Source of the DNA: JAVEWJ01 sp034004605
Lineage (GTDB): Bacteria > Patescibacteriota > Gracilibacteria > UBA1369 > LOWO2-01-FULL-3
DNA length: 64,000 nucleotides
Assembly (NCBI GenBank): GCA_034004605.1
Contig: JAVEWJ010000001.1
Location: 62,001 to 126,000, forward strand
Reading direction: 5' to 3'
The notes under the pieces are model-generated. The model saw only the letters and a program-made list of their open reading frames with translations. It was not told where the DNA came from and made no database searches. The position numbers and the translations under genes are program-made. Of this stretch, positions 24,949 through 33,170 are shown piece after piece. Positions within the stretch are counted from its first letter, which is position 1; the number at the start of each line of letters is the position of its first letter.

Positions 24949-25420
24949 CTATCTTAAAATTGTTTTTCCTGAGAAGTCTTGAAGATCTTTGCACATAAGA
25001 CGGCATTTTTCATTCATATTTTCCGGAAGATTTGAAAAATTAAACCATTTGAATTCAATTATTTCGTTTTCGTCTATTTTAATTTTTTCAAGTTCTGCTT
25101 CTTTGACTTCTAGTAAAAAGAAGAATGATATAATTTGTAAACTATCTCCATTTGGATATTTAAATGACCATTTTGGATCAGAATAGACTGCTATTAAATC
25201 TTTAATTTGAGCTTTTAAATTTAGCTCTTCAAAAATTTCTCTTAAAACTGTGTCTTCGACTGATTCGTCTAGTTCTTGGATTCCACCTGGAATTTGCCAA
25301 TGTGACCTTCCTTTATCGAAGACAAATAAAATTTTATCGTCTTTTAAAATGCTCCAGCTGAACCATTAAAAATCACTTTTGATTTTCCGACTTTTTTCTG
25401 ATGAATTTCCAGTATTCCAT
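24949..25420 (-). pseudogene. frameshifted copy of the NUDIX gene at 20792
   Basis: Translating the minus strand from ATG 25420 gives MEYWKFIRK, then an A-run shift to VGKSKVIFNGSAGA, then a second shift in GGAGCATTTT. After that it reads cleanly as GRSHWQIPGGIQELDES to the end NIPE-like tail and TAG 24949. It is clearly the same gene as 20792-21265 at both protein and DNA level, including bases just past the stop, so a segment was duplicated and one copy has decayed. Both lesions are single-base events in homopolymers, so sequencing error must be excluded. Confidence 0.85.
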
Positions 25421-25438
25421 ATGCTAAACTTTATTGAT

Positions 25439-25771
25439 TTAAAATTTTTTCACATTTCCTAATGCCAAATCTCTCAAGTAAACAGATACAGACTTATAAC
25501 CTTTTTGAATGGCATTCTTTTCAATTGTTTTTTTATCGCTTGTAGAAACCCTAAAACGAATCATTTCAGATTGCTGATTTTTATAATTTTTTTCGGATAA
25601 AATTAAGTTTGGCAGGTCGTTTAATAGATTTGGGATGTCTTCATTTGGAAATTCTTGGCCAATTTTTGCGGCTTCACATTCTACGAATGTTGTACTTTTA
25701 CTTATTGGTTTTAAGGTGTAAGAATATTTTTTATTGTTTATGGTTATAAAATGTTTTAGTAGCAATTTCAT
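25439..25771 (-). CDS. HicB-like antitoxin with ribbon-helix-helix tail
   Basis: A 110-residue protein: an N-terminal half with beta-strand character and a C-terminal ribbon-helix-helix (EMIRFRVSTSDKKTIEKN, then YKSVSVYLRDLALG). It follows the HicA-like gene by 10 bases, the order expected of hicAB. The RHH would bind the operator for autoregulation. It is inferred as antitoxin mostly from context. Confidence 0.6.
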   Translation of the reverse strand: MKLLLKHFITINNKKYSYTLKPISKSTTFVECEAAKIGQEFPNEDIPNLLNDLPNLILSEKNYKNQQSEMIRFRVSTSDKKTIEKNAIQKGYKSVSVYLRDLALGNVKKF

Positions 25772-25781
25772 GGTAAATTTT

Positions 25782-26027
25782 TTAATGTAAATTGTTTAAT
25801 TCTTTGATGGTTTTTGATGCAAGTTTTTTATAAAAATCTTTACATTCATTATTGTGTACGGGAATTACAAGATCATATTTTGATTTTGGATGCTTAAATT
25901 TATTGTGACTACCTTTCGTGTGAATTTTTTCAAAATCAAACAAAATTAATACTTTTTCGATTTCGTTATAACTCAAATTAGTTGGTTGAGCCAGAAATCG
26001 GCTTATCAGTTTTTCATTTCGTGTCAT
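25782..26027 (-). CDS. HicA-like mRNA interferase toxin
   Basis: An 81-residue protein starting MTRNEKLISRFLAQ at 26027. The HicA/YcfA core is visible: KIHTKGSHNKFKHPKSKYD with the catalytic GSH, then VIPVHNNECKDFYKKLASKT. HicA toxins are double-stranded-RBD-fold ribonucleases that cut mRNA. An upstream ATG at 26072 is possible, but the added 15 residues are not family-like. Confidence 0.75.
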   Translation of the reverse strand: MTRNEKLISRFLAQPTNLSYNEIEKVLILFDFEKIHTKGSHNKFKHPKSKYDLVIPVHNNECKDFYKKLASKTIKELNNLH

Positions 26028-26106
26028 GTTTGTGTAAAATTTGTGGATACATTTTATCAATTTTGTAGACACAAGTCAAATATTATTAATTTTAGCATGA
26101 TTCTTT

Positions 26107-26134
26107 TTGACTAATCAGGTACTCATTGTATATC
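26107..26134 (+). promoter_or_regulatory. promoter of the gene at 26163
   Basis: TTGACT at 26107-26112, 16-base spacer, TATATC at 26129-26134. AAAAAGGAG lies just before the start codon. Confidence 0.6.
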
Positions 26135-26162
26135 ATAAATTTGCCACAAAAAGGAGTATTCC

Positions 26163-26507
26163 ATGAAAAAGACCATAGTTCTTGGTGACAAAGAGGAACT
26201 GATGAAGCGGCTTTGTGAGATAGATTTTACCCCTTATCTGAGGGAGAATTTCTATCACATAATCGCCAGGGCTGAAGGAACGGAGCTTGATGCGAGAGGT
26301 GTCGTTAATGCGATATTTCTTGCAATTCGAGAGTATGCGGCGAGCATGAGCCCGCTGTACAAGACGCTAAAGTTCCTTCATGTCGGGAGGTTCATTGATT
26401 CATTGATTGATTTCAAGATAATGGCACTCCTGATTGATGCAGTGGCGAATGATGAAGAGCTTGCTAAAGAGGCGAAGGAGTATTTGCTCCAATCGCGTTC
26501 CAAGTAG
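26163..26507 (+). CDS. small orphan protein (114 aa), GC-richer cassette
   Basis: Begins MKKTIVLGDKEELMKRLCEI after an AAAAAGGAG ribosome binding site. It is all-helical by composition, soluble, with a central FLHVGRFIDSLIDFKIMALL helix. No family is recognised. G/C is 29 of 60 in 26281-26340, above neighbours. It is the only plus-strand gene for several kilobases, inserted between the HicAB pair and the laccase-domain gene, with its own promoter and terminator. Confidence 0.75.
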   Translation: MKKTIVLGDKEELMKRLCEIDFTPYLRENFYHIIARAEGTELDARGVVNAIFLAIREYAASMSPLYKTLKFLHVGRFIDSLIDFKIMALLIDAVANDEELAKEAKEYLLQSRSK

Positions 26508-26521
26508 CTCATGAAAAAACT

Positions 26522-26549
26522 TACCCTAAGGCAAAGTCTTGGGGTTTTT
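26522..26549 (+). terminator. intrinsic terminator
   Basis: ACCCTAAG / GCAAAGT loop / CTTGGGGT, eight pairs with one G-U, then TTTTG. Confidence 0.75.
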
Positions 26550-26623
26550 GATCTAAAATAAATTTAATTTTGAAAATAATCTTATTAGTATTAAAACTGT
26601 GCGGTGGTTTTTTCCAAAACTTT

Positions 26624-27328
26624 TCATCTTGGAAAAGGAATCGTGATAAAAGCCATAAAGCTTTGAATCACTTTTGGTTTTTCCCGGCGGTATGAGAAAA
26701 GTGTTGAATGTTCGCAATAGGTGCAATTTTCGTCCTCTGAAATGTTTTCGGGTTTTAAGCCGAGTGAAAGAAATTGATTTTGCATTTTTGAGGAGAGATC
26801 CACGAAGATTCCGTCGTTTACAATTATTGTGTGGTCGGGAAATTTTTCCGCGACATCTTCTTTCACTTCAAAATGACATTTTCGAAGATGTGGACCAATG
26901 TGAACGAGCAAATCGCTTGGATTGGTGCCGAAATTTTTGCTCATTTTTTCGATTAGCTCTTTTGTAATGTTTTGATCAATCCCCCTCCATCCTTCGTGAG
27001 CAAGCCCAATCGCCATATTTTTCGGATCGAAGAAAAAAACGGGAGCGCAATCAGCCGCTGTCACCGTGAGAATTACGCCGGGTTCATTTGTAATTAGGCC
27101 GTCTGTATTTGGAAGAATTTTACCTTTGTCTTTTTGACTAACCAACTCCACAATTTTGGTATGTTCAAGCACTGGAGAGACCGTATCGATGTGGCTTAAA
27201 TTAAATTTTTTCAGAAACTGAGATCTGTTTTTTAAGTTTTCGGAGATCATTTCAGGAAAAGTGACCCGCATTGAACCATCGGATTTTTTTGAGGTGGTGA
27301 AGAGTATTTGGTTTTGTGTTTTCATCAA
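26624..27328 (-). CDS. laccase-domain (YfiH/PgeF-like) protein
   Basis: A 234-residue DUF152 protein. Hallmarks are TAADCAPVFFFDP (Cys), AIGLAHEGWRGI (His), and IGPHLRKCHFEV with the third ligand His/Cys, making the zinc site. Family members act as purine nucleoside phosphorylases/deaminases (LACC1-like) or remove misincorporated D/L-Ser from peptidoglycan precursors (PgeF). Two consecutive ATG codons open the frame. Confidence 0.88.
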   Translation of the reverse strand: MMKTQNQILFTTSKKSDGSMRVTFPEMISENLKNRSQFLKKFNLSHIDTVSPVLEHTKIVELVSQKDKGKILPNTDGLITNEPGVILTVTAADCAPVFFFDPKNMAIGLAHEGWRGIDQNITKELIEKMSKNFGTNPSDLLVHIGPHLRKCHFEVKEDVAEKFPDHTIIVNDGIFVDLSSKMQNQFLSLGLKPENISEDENCTYCEHSTLFSYRREKPKVIQSFMAFITIPFPR

Positions 27329-27352
27329 TTGTTGATTTATTCCCAGTATTAG

Positions 27353-28204
27353 TTATTCGTAAAACTGCTCCTCCAAATTATCCAAAATCTCAATATCGGA
27401 CAAGTCCATAGTCCACCCCAAAGCCCCTAGGTTTTCCTCGATGTGAGTAGGATTTGAAGATTTAAAGATTGCACTTACGCCCGGCTTTGAAATGAGCCAA
27501 TTTAAAGCGATTTGAGAAAAAGTTTTCTGATATTTTTTTTGTAAATAGTCGAAGAGCTCCTTGTGGTGTTCAAAAATATTTCCTTTGGCGAGAGGTCTGT
27601 ATGCTATGATTTGAATACCGTTCTCCCTACAAAATGGGAGAATTTCAGTTTCCATATTTTGACTGAATTGTCCGTGATTTCTTGTAAGCAGGTTGTATTC
27701 TATTTCATTTGCAAAGATTTTGTGTTTCGAAAAACTTTGCGCTTCTTTTATTTGTTCAACTGAAAAATTACTCACACCGATAAATCTTAAAACTCCTTCT
27801 TCCACCAATTGATCAAAAACGGAAAGAGCTTTTTCCAGTTCGGCTTTTGAATATTCATGAATCAGATACAAATCCAGATAATCGGTTTTAAGTCTTTTTA
27901 GGCTTAAATTAAATGCTTCACGAATTTCATGAGAAGAGAGATTTTGAATTTCCAGTTTTGAAGTAAGGAATAATTTTTTTCTATCAAAACGACTAATGGC
28001 TTGTCCGACAAGCTCTTCAGCATGCCCGCCACCGTACTTTTCAGCCGTGTCGATGTGCGTTAAGCCGAGTCTTAAAGCCGTTTGAATTGATTCAATTTCT
28101 TTTTGATCGTTTGTGTAGTCGGGAACAAGCTTGCCTCCGATTTTCCAAGTACCTATGCCGAGTTTGGGAATAAAAGTCTGATTATCAGATAGGTGGTCTT
28201 TCAT
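27353..28204 (-). CDS. aldo/keto reductase
   Basis: A 283-residue TIM-barrel oxidoreductase. GTWKIGG at the start, HIDTAEKYGGGHAEELVG (catalytic Asp and Tyr), FLTSKLE (Lys) and LYLIHEYS (His) supply the tetrad; FIGVSNFSVEQI and the C-terminal AIFKSSNPTHIEENL bind NADP. Substrate unknown. Confidence 0.9.
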   Translation of the reverse strand: MKDHLSDNQTFIPKLGIGTWKIGGKLVPDYTNDQKEIESIQTALRLGLTHIDTAEKYGGGHAEELVGQAISRFDRKKLFLTSKLEIQNLSSHEIREAFNLSLKRLKTDYLDLYLIHEYSKAELEKALSVFDQLVEEGVLRFIGVSNFSVEQIKEAQSFSKHKIFANEIEYNLLTRNHGQFSQNMETEILPFCRENGIQIIAYRPLAKGNIFEHHKELFDYLQKKYQKTFSQIALNWLISKPGVSAIFKSSNPTHIEENLGALGWTMDLSDIEILDNLEEQFYE

Positions 28205-28219
28205 TATTGTGTCGGTTTA

Positions 28220-28579
28220 TTAATGAGGCGGAGTGAATTCTTCTAAAGGTTTAATTTCATCTGCAAGAGCCTGAATTTCGGGTTCGTTCGCCTTATCAAG
28301 AAAAATGATTTTTTTGCCTAAGGCTTTTGCATAGCCGATTTCGATTTTTACAGAAGAACCGATATATCCACCGGGATTTACCACTAAAAGAGCATCAGCA
28401 TTTTTTATTTTTTCGAAATGTTCATTAAATAATCGGTTTGCGAAATCCTGAAAATTTTCGTTGTGTTCCGGTTTTTTTGGTGTCGGGAAGGTGTTTATAA
28501 TCCCCAATTCGGTGAGGTGGGATGACACTTCGCTAATTTCTTTTTGAAATTTCATGCTTGAACTAATGCATATTTCCAT
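28220..28579 (-). CDS. nucleoside 2-deoxyribosyltransferase-like protein
   Basis: A 119-residue Rossmann-like protein with CISSSMKFQKEISEVSSHL at the N-terminus and ADALLVVNPGGYIGSSVKIE followed by IGYAKALGKKIIFL. This matches small nucleoside 2-deoxyribosyltransferase-type proteins (DUF4406 relatives). Activity is not proven by sequence. Its start overlaps the upstream membrane gene by 17 bases. Confidence 0.7.
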   Translation of the reverse strand: MEICISSSMKFQKEISEVSSHLTELGIINTFPTPKKPEHNENFQDFANRLFNEHFEKIKNADALLVVNPGGYIGSSVKIEIGYAKALGKKIIFLDKANEPEIQALADEIKPLEEFTPPH

Positions 28580-28883
28580 TGTCTTTGATTGAGTTTTTTC
28601 TTTTTAGAATTTCTATTAATTTTCCTATCGTGGCGCCAATCATAAAATAAATAAGCGTGAATATCAAAACAAGGCCAATAAAAGATACATATTCGTTGTG
28701 TGTAGTGGTGAAAAGAAACGATGTCAAAATGGGATATGCCTGTCCCGTAAAAAGAGTTATTCGAAGAATTAAATCTTGTTTATCGTCGGGGGAGTTTAAT
28801 AATAAAAATCGGACTAAAATCAATGTGAAAATATAAATTTCCGCCCCCAGGATGCCGGATTTTAATATGAAATTTTTTTCCAT
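28563..28883 (-). CDS. small membrane protein paralogous to 32275-32964
   Basis: 106 residues with three hydrophobic helices. ITLFTGQAYPILTSFLF and LIYFMIGATIGKLIEILKRK match FNGHAYPFFSIGMF and ILYFMIGASIGKLIEIWKNR in the larger protein at 32275. The family is unknown. It lies 9 bases past the dCTP deaminase stop. Confidence 0.7.
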   Translation of the reverse strand: MEKNFILKSGILGAEIYIFTLILVRFLLLNSPDDKQDLILRITLFTGQAYPILTSFLFTTTHNEYVSFIGLVLIFTLIYFMIGATIGKLIEILKRKNSIKDNGNMH

Positions 28884-28892
28884 TGTCTTGAT

Positions 28893-29450
28893 TTAAAAAT
28901 TCTTCCACATCTGGCTTGCTCGTGGCTTTATGTCGCCGACATATTTGCAATTTAATTGCTTGGAGTATGGTCTTTCGCATTCAGACATAAGCTGTTCAAA
29001 GGCCATTTGAGCGATTGGCATTTTGTAATACAAAAGGACCGGCATGTTTGCAGTATTGTGCAATTCGAGAGTCATTTTGAGGCTGTTGCCCGGGTCGAGA
29101 AAACCTGCTGTGATATGAATCAAAAGCCCCATTCTTCCAACAGAGCTTTTTCCCTCAAGCCTTCCAACAAATTTTGAAGATACTCCTGTTGTTTCATAAA
29201 TCAAACCAAGCGCAAACTCACCCGGATGAAGTACAAAAGGGCGATCATCTTCTATTGAAATTTCTCGCATAAGCGGGTCAATCGGTTTTTTTGGATCAAT
29301 CACATAATTTTGACTTGAGTCGAAAATAAGGAAATGTTTGTCGAGATGGAGGTCTACTGATGCGGGTTGGAGGTCTTTTTCATCGAATGGATCGATAAAA
29401 ATATCCCCTCTTTTCATAGCTTCTCTTATATCTTTGTCTGATAGGATCAT
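28893..29450 (-). CDS. dcd: dCTP deaminase
   Basis: A 185-residue trimeric-dUTPase-fold deaminase: ILSDKDIREAMKRGDI, LQPASVDLHL, EGKSSVGRMGLLIHITAGFL then DPG, and PIAQMAFEQL. The Glu/Arg/Ser set of dCTP deaminases is preserved (RLEGKSSVGR). It makes dUTP, or dUMP if it is the bifunctional type, from dCTP. Together with the dCMP deaminase at 15672 it gives two routes to dUMP. Confidence 0.9.
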   Translation of the reverse strand: MILSDKDIREAMKRGDIFIDPFDEKDLQPASVDLHLDKHFLIFDSSQNYVIDPKKPIDPLMREISIEDDRPFVLHPGEFALGLIYETTGVSSKFVGRLEGKSSVGRMGLLIHITAGFLDPGNSLKMTLELHNTANMPVLLYYKMPIAQMAFEQLMSECERPYSKQLNCKYVGDIKPRASQMWKNF

Positions 29451-29522
29451 GTTGAAAGAATTAGGAGTGATTATTTTTTAAACAATAATTGAATTTTTTT
29501 GAAAAGTAAACTTTTGAAATAT

Positions 29523-29780
29523 TTAATCTTTCCAATTCCACCACTTAAGTTTTTCTGGATCGTGAATTTTGTTCTCGGCAAAATATACAGCTAAACGACA
29601 CACATACAAAACACAACGATCTACTTGAAGGCCTTGTTTTGCACAAATCTTATTATATAGATCCTCGGGGTCTTGCTTTTTAAAATCTTGAACACTTTTT
29701 ATTCCGATATTAAAAAATTCTTTTGACATTATTTTCCCGATTCCAGGAATTGTCTCTAGGTTTTTGTGAGAATTATTCAT
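29523..29780 (-). CDS. Cdd1 / pathogenicity-locus helix-hairpin-helix protein
   Basis: An 85-residue protein: LETIPGIGKIMSKEFFNIGI is a helix-hairpin-helix, and DRCVLYVCRLAVYF with DPEKLKWWNWKD is the characteristic end of the Cdd1 family. DNA binding is likely; biological role unknown. It follows the membrane gene at 29787 by 6 bases. Confidence 0.88.
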   Translation of the reverse strand: MNNSHKNLETIPGIGKIMSKEFFNIGIKSVQDFKKQDPEDLYNKICAKQGLQVDRCVLYVCRLAVYFAENKIHDPEKLKWWNWKD

Positions 29781-29786
29781 TTATTG

Positions 29787-30425
29787 CTAGTTGTCATTAT
29801 TATCTTTTATTTGGAAAATTTTTCTAATTCGTGGTTGGAGTATCCAAATGCCTACTGGAAAGATCATAAAAAACATAATTTCCAGAAAATAATTTTCGAA
29901 TTTTACTGAATCCTGTTTTTCGACTGTAACTAATGCTTTTGAAATGAAATAATTTAGATATAAGCTGCTAAAAACCCCATACATTATCATAAATAAACCT
30001 ATATTTTGAATCTTGTTAATAATTTCAAAATTTCCGGTGAATACAATTAAAAAAACTGCTATAAAACTAAGAATTAGTACTAAAAGATAAAATAAATTGA
30101 ATTTAAAAAAATTTATTCTGAAATTTAAGTTTCGTGGAATTTTTGAATATAAGCTTGTACCAAGAATATAGAACCAACCAAGAAAAATCATCACGAATAA
30201 TAATTCCAATATTGGTATTGAAATAAACAAAACTGATAATAATTTATCAAAAACTAAAGCTGATTCACTAAAAAAGAAAACTAATAAAGTAGATACATAA
30301 AAACAAATAAACATTAATACTGGAATTATTATCAATAATAGAAATAGTTTGAGTGGACCGCTTAGTAAAAAAAACTTTTGAAGAACTGATAGTGTACTTT
30401 TTGAATTGTTTATATTGTTTTTCAT
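29787..30425 (-). CDS. polytopic membrane protein, unknown
   Basis: A 212-residue protein with six hydrophobic helices, the first at LKLFLLLIIIPVLMFICFY. The tail ends in PRIRKIFQIKDNNDN. No family is recognised. Confidence 0.65.
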   Translation of the reverse strand: MKNNINNSKSTLSVLQKFFLLSGPLKLFLLLIIIPVLMFICFYVSTLLVFFFSESALVFDKLLSVLFISIPILELLFVMIFLGWFYILGTSLYSKIPRNLNFRINFFKFNLFYLLVLILSFIAVFLIVFTGNFEIINKIQNIGLFMIMYGVFSSLYLNYFISKALVTVEKQDSVKFENYFLEIMFFMIFPVGIWILQPRIRKIFQIKDNNDN

Positions 30426-30498
30426 ATTGATTAAAAAAAATATAAATTTGTGCTTATTGATGATATATTAGTCTAGTATAAAAATCTAAATAAAAAAT

Positions 30499-30849
30499 AT
30501 GTTTGATAAAAAAAGGTGAATTATTGGACTTTTTAGCGGTGCTTTCTTGGGTGTTTTTTGTATTATCGGAGTAGGGGTTCGGATGGGATTTTCCGGAAAT
30601 GAAATTTTTCTTTTGGCAACTTGGTATAATCGTGTGATTATGGGGCTTTTGATTGGACTTGCAGGAGGACTTGTTTTGATCAACGGGAAATACAACTACT
30701 TGCTTCGTGGGCTCCTTTTAGGATTAATGGTAAGCTTGGCTTTGTTTTTGAGTACCGAGTTTGGAGATCCTGTGGGCTTTATTGCAGGTATCGTTTATGG
30801 AGTTATTATTGATTTCTTTGCAAGTAGATATTCCGGCCGAGAAAAATAA
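30499..30849 (+). pseudogene. small membrane protein gene interrupted by UGA at codon 7
   Basis: From ATG 30499 the frame is MFDKKR, then TGA at 30517-30519, then IIGLFSGAFLGVF to the end ASRYSGREK at 30849. A Trp (TGG) at the stop position would give KKRWIIGLFSG, a natural membrane-protein start. The remainder is about 110 residues with three to four helices. Translation might also restart at TTG 30547. Its 3' end overlaps the convergent gene at 30806 by 44 bases. Confidence 0.6.
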
Positions 30850-31576
30850 TAAAAAATATTATGCAGGCTATTACTGTATAAATGACGTTTGGGTAGTCGA
30901 AATTGAATCCTGTGCTTGACCAATGTTTATATAAAATTGCGGAATATGCCCATACAAGGACCAGTCCGTAGGCTGTGTTTTTGTCTTTAAGAAGTCGGAG
31001 TATTCCAATAATTGCTCCCACCACGAGGATTATGCTTGTCCAGATGTAATCGGCGATGCCAAATCCATTCCAGCCTATGCTAACTAAAAACACTGTGACA
31101 TTTGCGATTGTAGCGACTGTAATCCATCCGAAGTAAATGCTGAAAGGAGTTTTGATTAGTAATTTTTCTTGTGTGTTGAGTTTTGCCGGGCGAAGTGTGT
31201 CGGCGATTTTGATTAGAAGAATCAAGAGGACCGCCATAATTAGAACGGAAATGCCGATATAATCATAATGCCAAGCGAATATCCAGGAGATGTTTGCGAG
31301 AGAGGTGCCTATGAATAGAGGATTTATTTTATTTATCAGTTCTTTCGTTTTTTTGTTTTTGTTTATGAATTGATAAACGATGTAGGCTCCGAGTAGAAGA
31401 TAAATTAAGCCCCAAATTGAAAAAGCGTAGCCTGCCGGTGCAAAAAGATTTGGGTAGTCGTCTGAGATTTGACCTGTTGAACGGTTGTTAATCGGAAGGT
31501 CGTTGGCTAAGAAATTAACGAAGATCATTGCGATGTATGTTATCGCGACGAGGATTTTGATGAAGAGGTTTTTCAT
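30806..31576 (-). CDS. TspO/tryptophan-rich sensory-like membrane protein
   Basis: 256 residues with seven or eight hydrophobic helices. PAGYAFSIWGLIYLLLGAYI, ISWIFAWHYDYIG and VLVWAYSAILYKHWS are characteristic of bacterial proteins annotated as tryptophan-rich sensory (TspO/MBR-related) proteins. The ligand is unknown. Confidence 0.75.
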   Translation of the reverse strand: MKNLFIKILVAITYIAMIFVNFLANDLPINNRSTGQISDDYPNLFAPAGYAFSIWGLIYLLLGAYIVYQFINKNKKTKELINKINPLFIGTSLANISWIFAWHYDYIGISVLIMAVLLILLIKIADTLRPAKLNTQEKLLIKTPFSIYFGWITVATIANVTVFLVSIGWNGFGIADYIWTSIILVVGAIIGILRLLKDKNTAYGLVLVWAYSAILYKHWSSTGFNFDYPNVIYTVIACIIFFIIFLGRNIYLQRNQ

Positions 31577-31590
31577 AAGGTGCGTAAAAA

Positions 31591-32226
31591 TTAATTTTTC
31601 GTGCGCATAATACTTTTTAAATCATCTTTAAGCAATTTTACTATTTCAGGAAACTCTGGAATTTTGAAGTGTCCGTTTTTACTTTCATAAATAATGAATT
31701 TGGCGTTTTTTAGTTTCTTTCGGTATTTTTCGGCGTGAGAAAGAGGAACGATGTCGTCGTCTTTTGAAAACATTAAATATAAATTTTTCGAATTTTTTTC
31801 GAGTAATGATAAGTCTGATTTTAATTTAAAGCCTCCGACTAGGTCTTCACCTGGTATACTATTGTCGTAGGGTGGGCAGATTAAATATGTGGAAAGAATT
31901 TTTTTGGGAAAGGAATTTTCCGATAAATATTTTGCAAGAAAAATTCCGCCAAGTGATGTGCCGATTAAAATTATGTTATTTTCAAGTTGGGGGAAAAATC
32001 TTTCGAAATGAATTTTCCATTCTTTATATTTTGCGTTTTCTTTAAGTGGCATATTGAGGCGAATAATATCGAAGGTTTTTGAAAGTTTTTTAGATAAATA
32101 TTCATTGTTCCAATATATTTTTGGCTCAATTGAGACTTTTCGGGTTTTTAAAAAATTTATGTAATCTTTTTTACTTTTGAAAGTTGAACCTCCGTGGATT
32201 AGTAATATTTGAGGTTTTTGGGGCAT
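31591..32226 (-). CDS. alpha/beta hydrolase
   Basis: A 211-residue serine hydrolase: oxyanion HGGSTF near the N-terminus, nucleophile elbow LIGTSLGGIFLAKYL, then SKDDDIVPLSHAEKY (Asp) and SKNGHFKIPE (His). Resembles RBBP9/YdeN-type small hydrolases. Substrate unknown. Confidence 0.85.
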   Translation of the reverse strand: MPQKPQILLIHGGSTFKSKKDYINFLKTRKVSIEPKIYWNNEYLSKKLSKTFDIIRLNMPLKENAKYKEWKIHFERFFPQLENNIILIGTSLGGIFLAKYLSENSFPKKILSTYLICPPYDNSIPGEDLVGGFKLKSDLSLLEKNSKNLYLMFSKDDDIVPLSHAEKYRKKLKNAKFIIYESKNGHFKIPEFPEIVKLLKDDLKSIMRTKN

Positions 32227-32274
32227 GGGTGGTATTTAATATAATTTAATTTTTAAAATATATTAGTGGTGAAA

Positions 32275-32964
32275 TTATTTTTTATGTCTCTCTTCTCTCG
32301 ATATTTTTCTTTTGATTCTTCTGTTTTTCCATATTTCAATTAGCTTTCCGATCGAGGCACCGATCATGAAATATAGAATTGTGATAATAAGAAGTACGCC
32401 GAAGAAGGCCACATAAGGGGATGTGTCGGGGAACATACCTATAGAGAAAAACGGGTAAGCATGTCCGTTAAATATGGATATAGATATTATTAAGTTTTGT
32501 ATTTCATCCGATGATTGAATAAGCAAAATATAGGCAAGCATCAAAGAAAGAAGATAAATCGATGAAGCGATTATGCCGCCCTGAAGCGGTAAATTATTTT
32601 TAGTTTGGTTCTGTGTTTTTTTGAAAATAAAGGAAAAAATTATCGAATATACGGAAGCCAGAAGTAGATGAACCGCTATTAATTGCGGGAAAAAGTCAGT
32701 GTGTTTTAAGGAAAAAGGAAAAATGAGTCCGGTAATTTTAAGAAAAAAAGCGAAAACTTCCGAATTTGAAGCGAATTCCGAAAGTGACACAAAGAGCCAG
32801 AAAATCAAAACATAGAATATGATGCCAAATACTGCGCCAGAAATCGAAAAATCGGTTTTGATCAATTTTGGTTTTTGAAAATATGTCATAATTTTTTGAA
32901 TTAACACAAGAATAACTGAACTGATTGCTTTTACTGTATCATTGTAGAAATTAAATACAATCAA
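32275..32964 (-). CDS. polytopic membrane protein, paralogue of 28563
   Basis: A 229-residue protein with five or six helices. The C-terminal half (FNGHAYPFFSIGMF, YFMIGASIGKLIEIWKNR) matches the small protein at 28563-28883, which lacks the N-terminal half. The Lys/Arg-rich end RRIKRKISREERHKK is cytoplasmic. Unknown function. Confidence 0.7.
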   Translation of the reverse strand: MIVFNFYNDTVKAISSVILVLIQKIMTYFQKPKLIKTDFSISGAVFGIIFYVLIFWLFVSLSEFASNSEVFAFFLKITGLIFPFSLKHTDFFPQLIAVHLLLASVYSIIFSFIFKKTQNQTKNNLPLQGGIIASSIYLLSLMLAYILLIQSSDEIQNLIISISIFNGHAYPFFSIGMFPDTSPYVAFFGVLLIITILYFMIGASIGKLIEIWKNRRIKRKISREERHKK

Positions 32965-33030
32965 TTCCGAGAAGTCGTATCACTCTTTTCGCAAGGTTTA
33001 CTGAAATAATTAAGCGATTTTTTTGAGTAA

Positions 33031-33150
33031 TCAGTCTTTTAATTCTTGCAGCATTGATACAACTTCCTCCGCACCAGGTTGAAAATCATCGACTTTGAGG
33101 TTGTTTAGGTCTACCCATCGCGATTTTTCATTTTATTCTTCGTGATCCAT
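33031..33150 (-). pseudogene. remnant: C-terminal end of a NUDIX hydrolase
   Basis: The minus strand from 33150 reads MDHEE, an in-frame TAA, then NEKSRWVDLNNLKVDDF and PGAEEVVSMLQELKD to TGA 33031. The HEE-NEKSRWVxLxxL pattern is what follows the catalytic core in many NUDIX proteins. No core remains upstream. Confidence 0.6.
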
Positions 33151-33170
33151 TCGAATTTTTCTCCTAAAAT

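Noticed and set aside
30499..30849. UGA read as an amino acid (Gracilibacteria-type code)
   Set aside because: Several well-supported genes end in TGA (for example at 5465, 14317 and 44107), and the expected residue at 30517 is Trp, not Gly.
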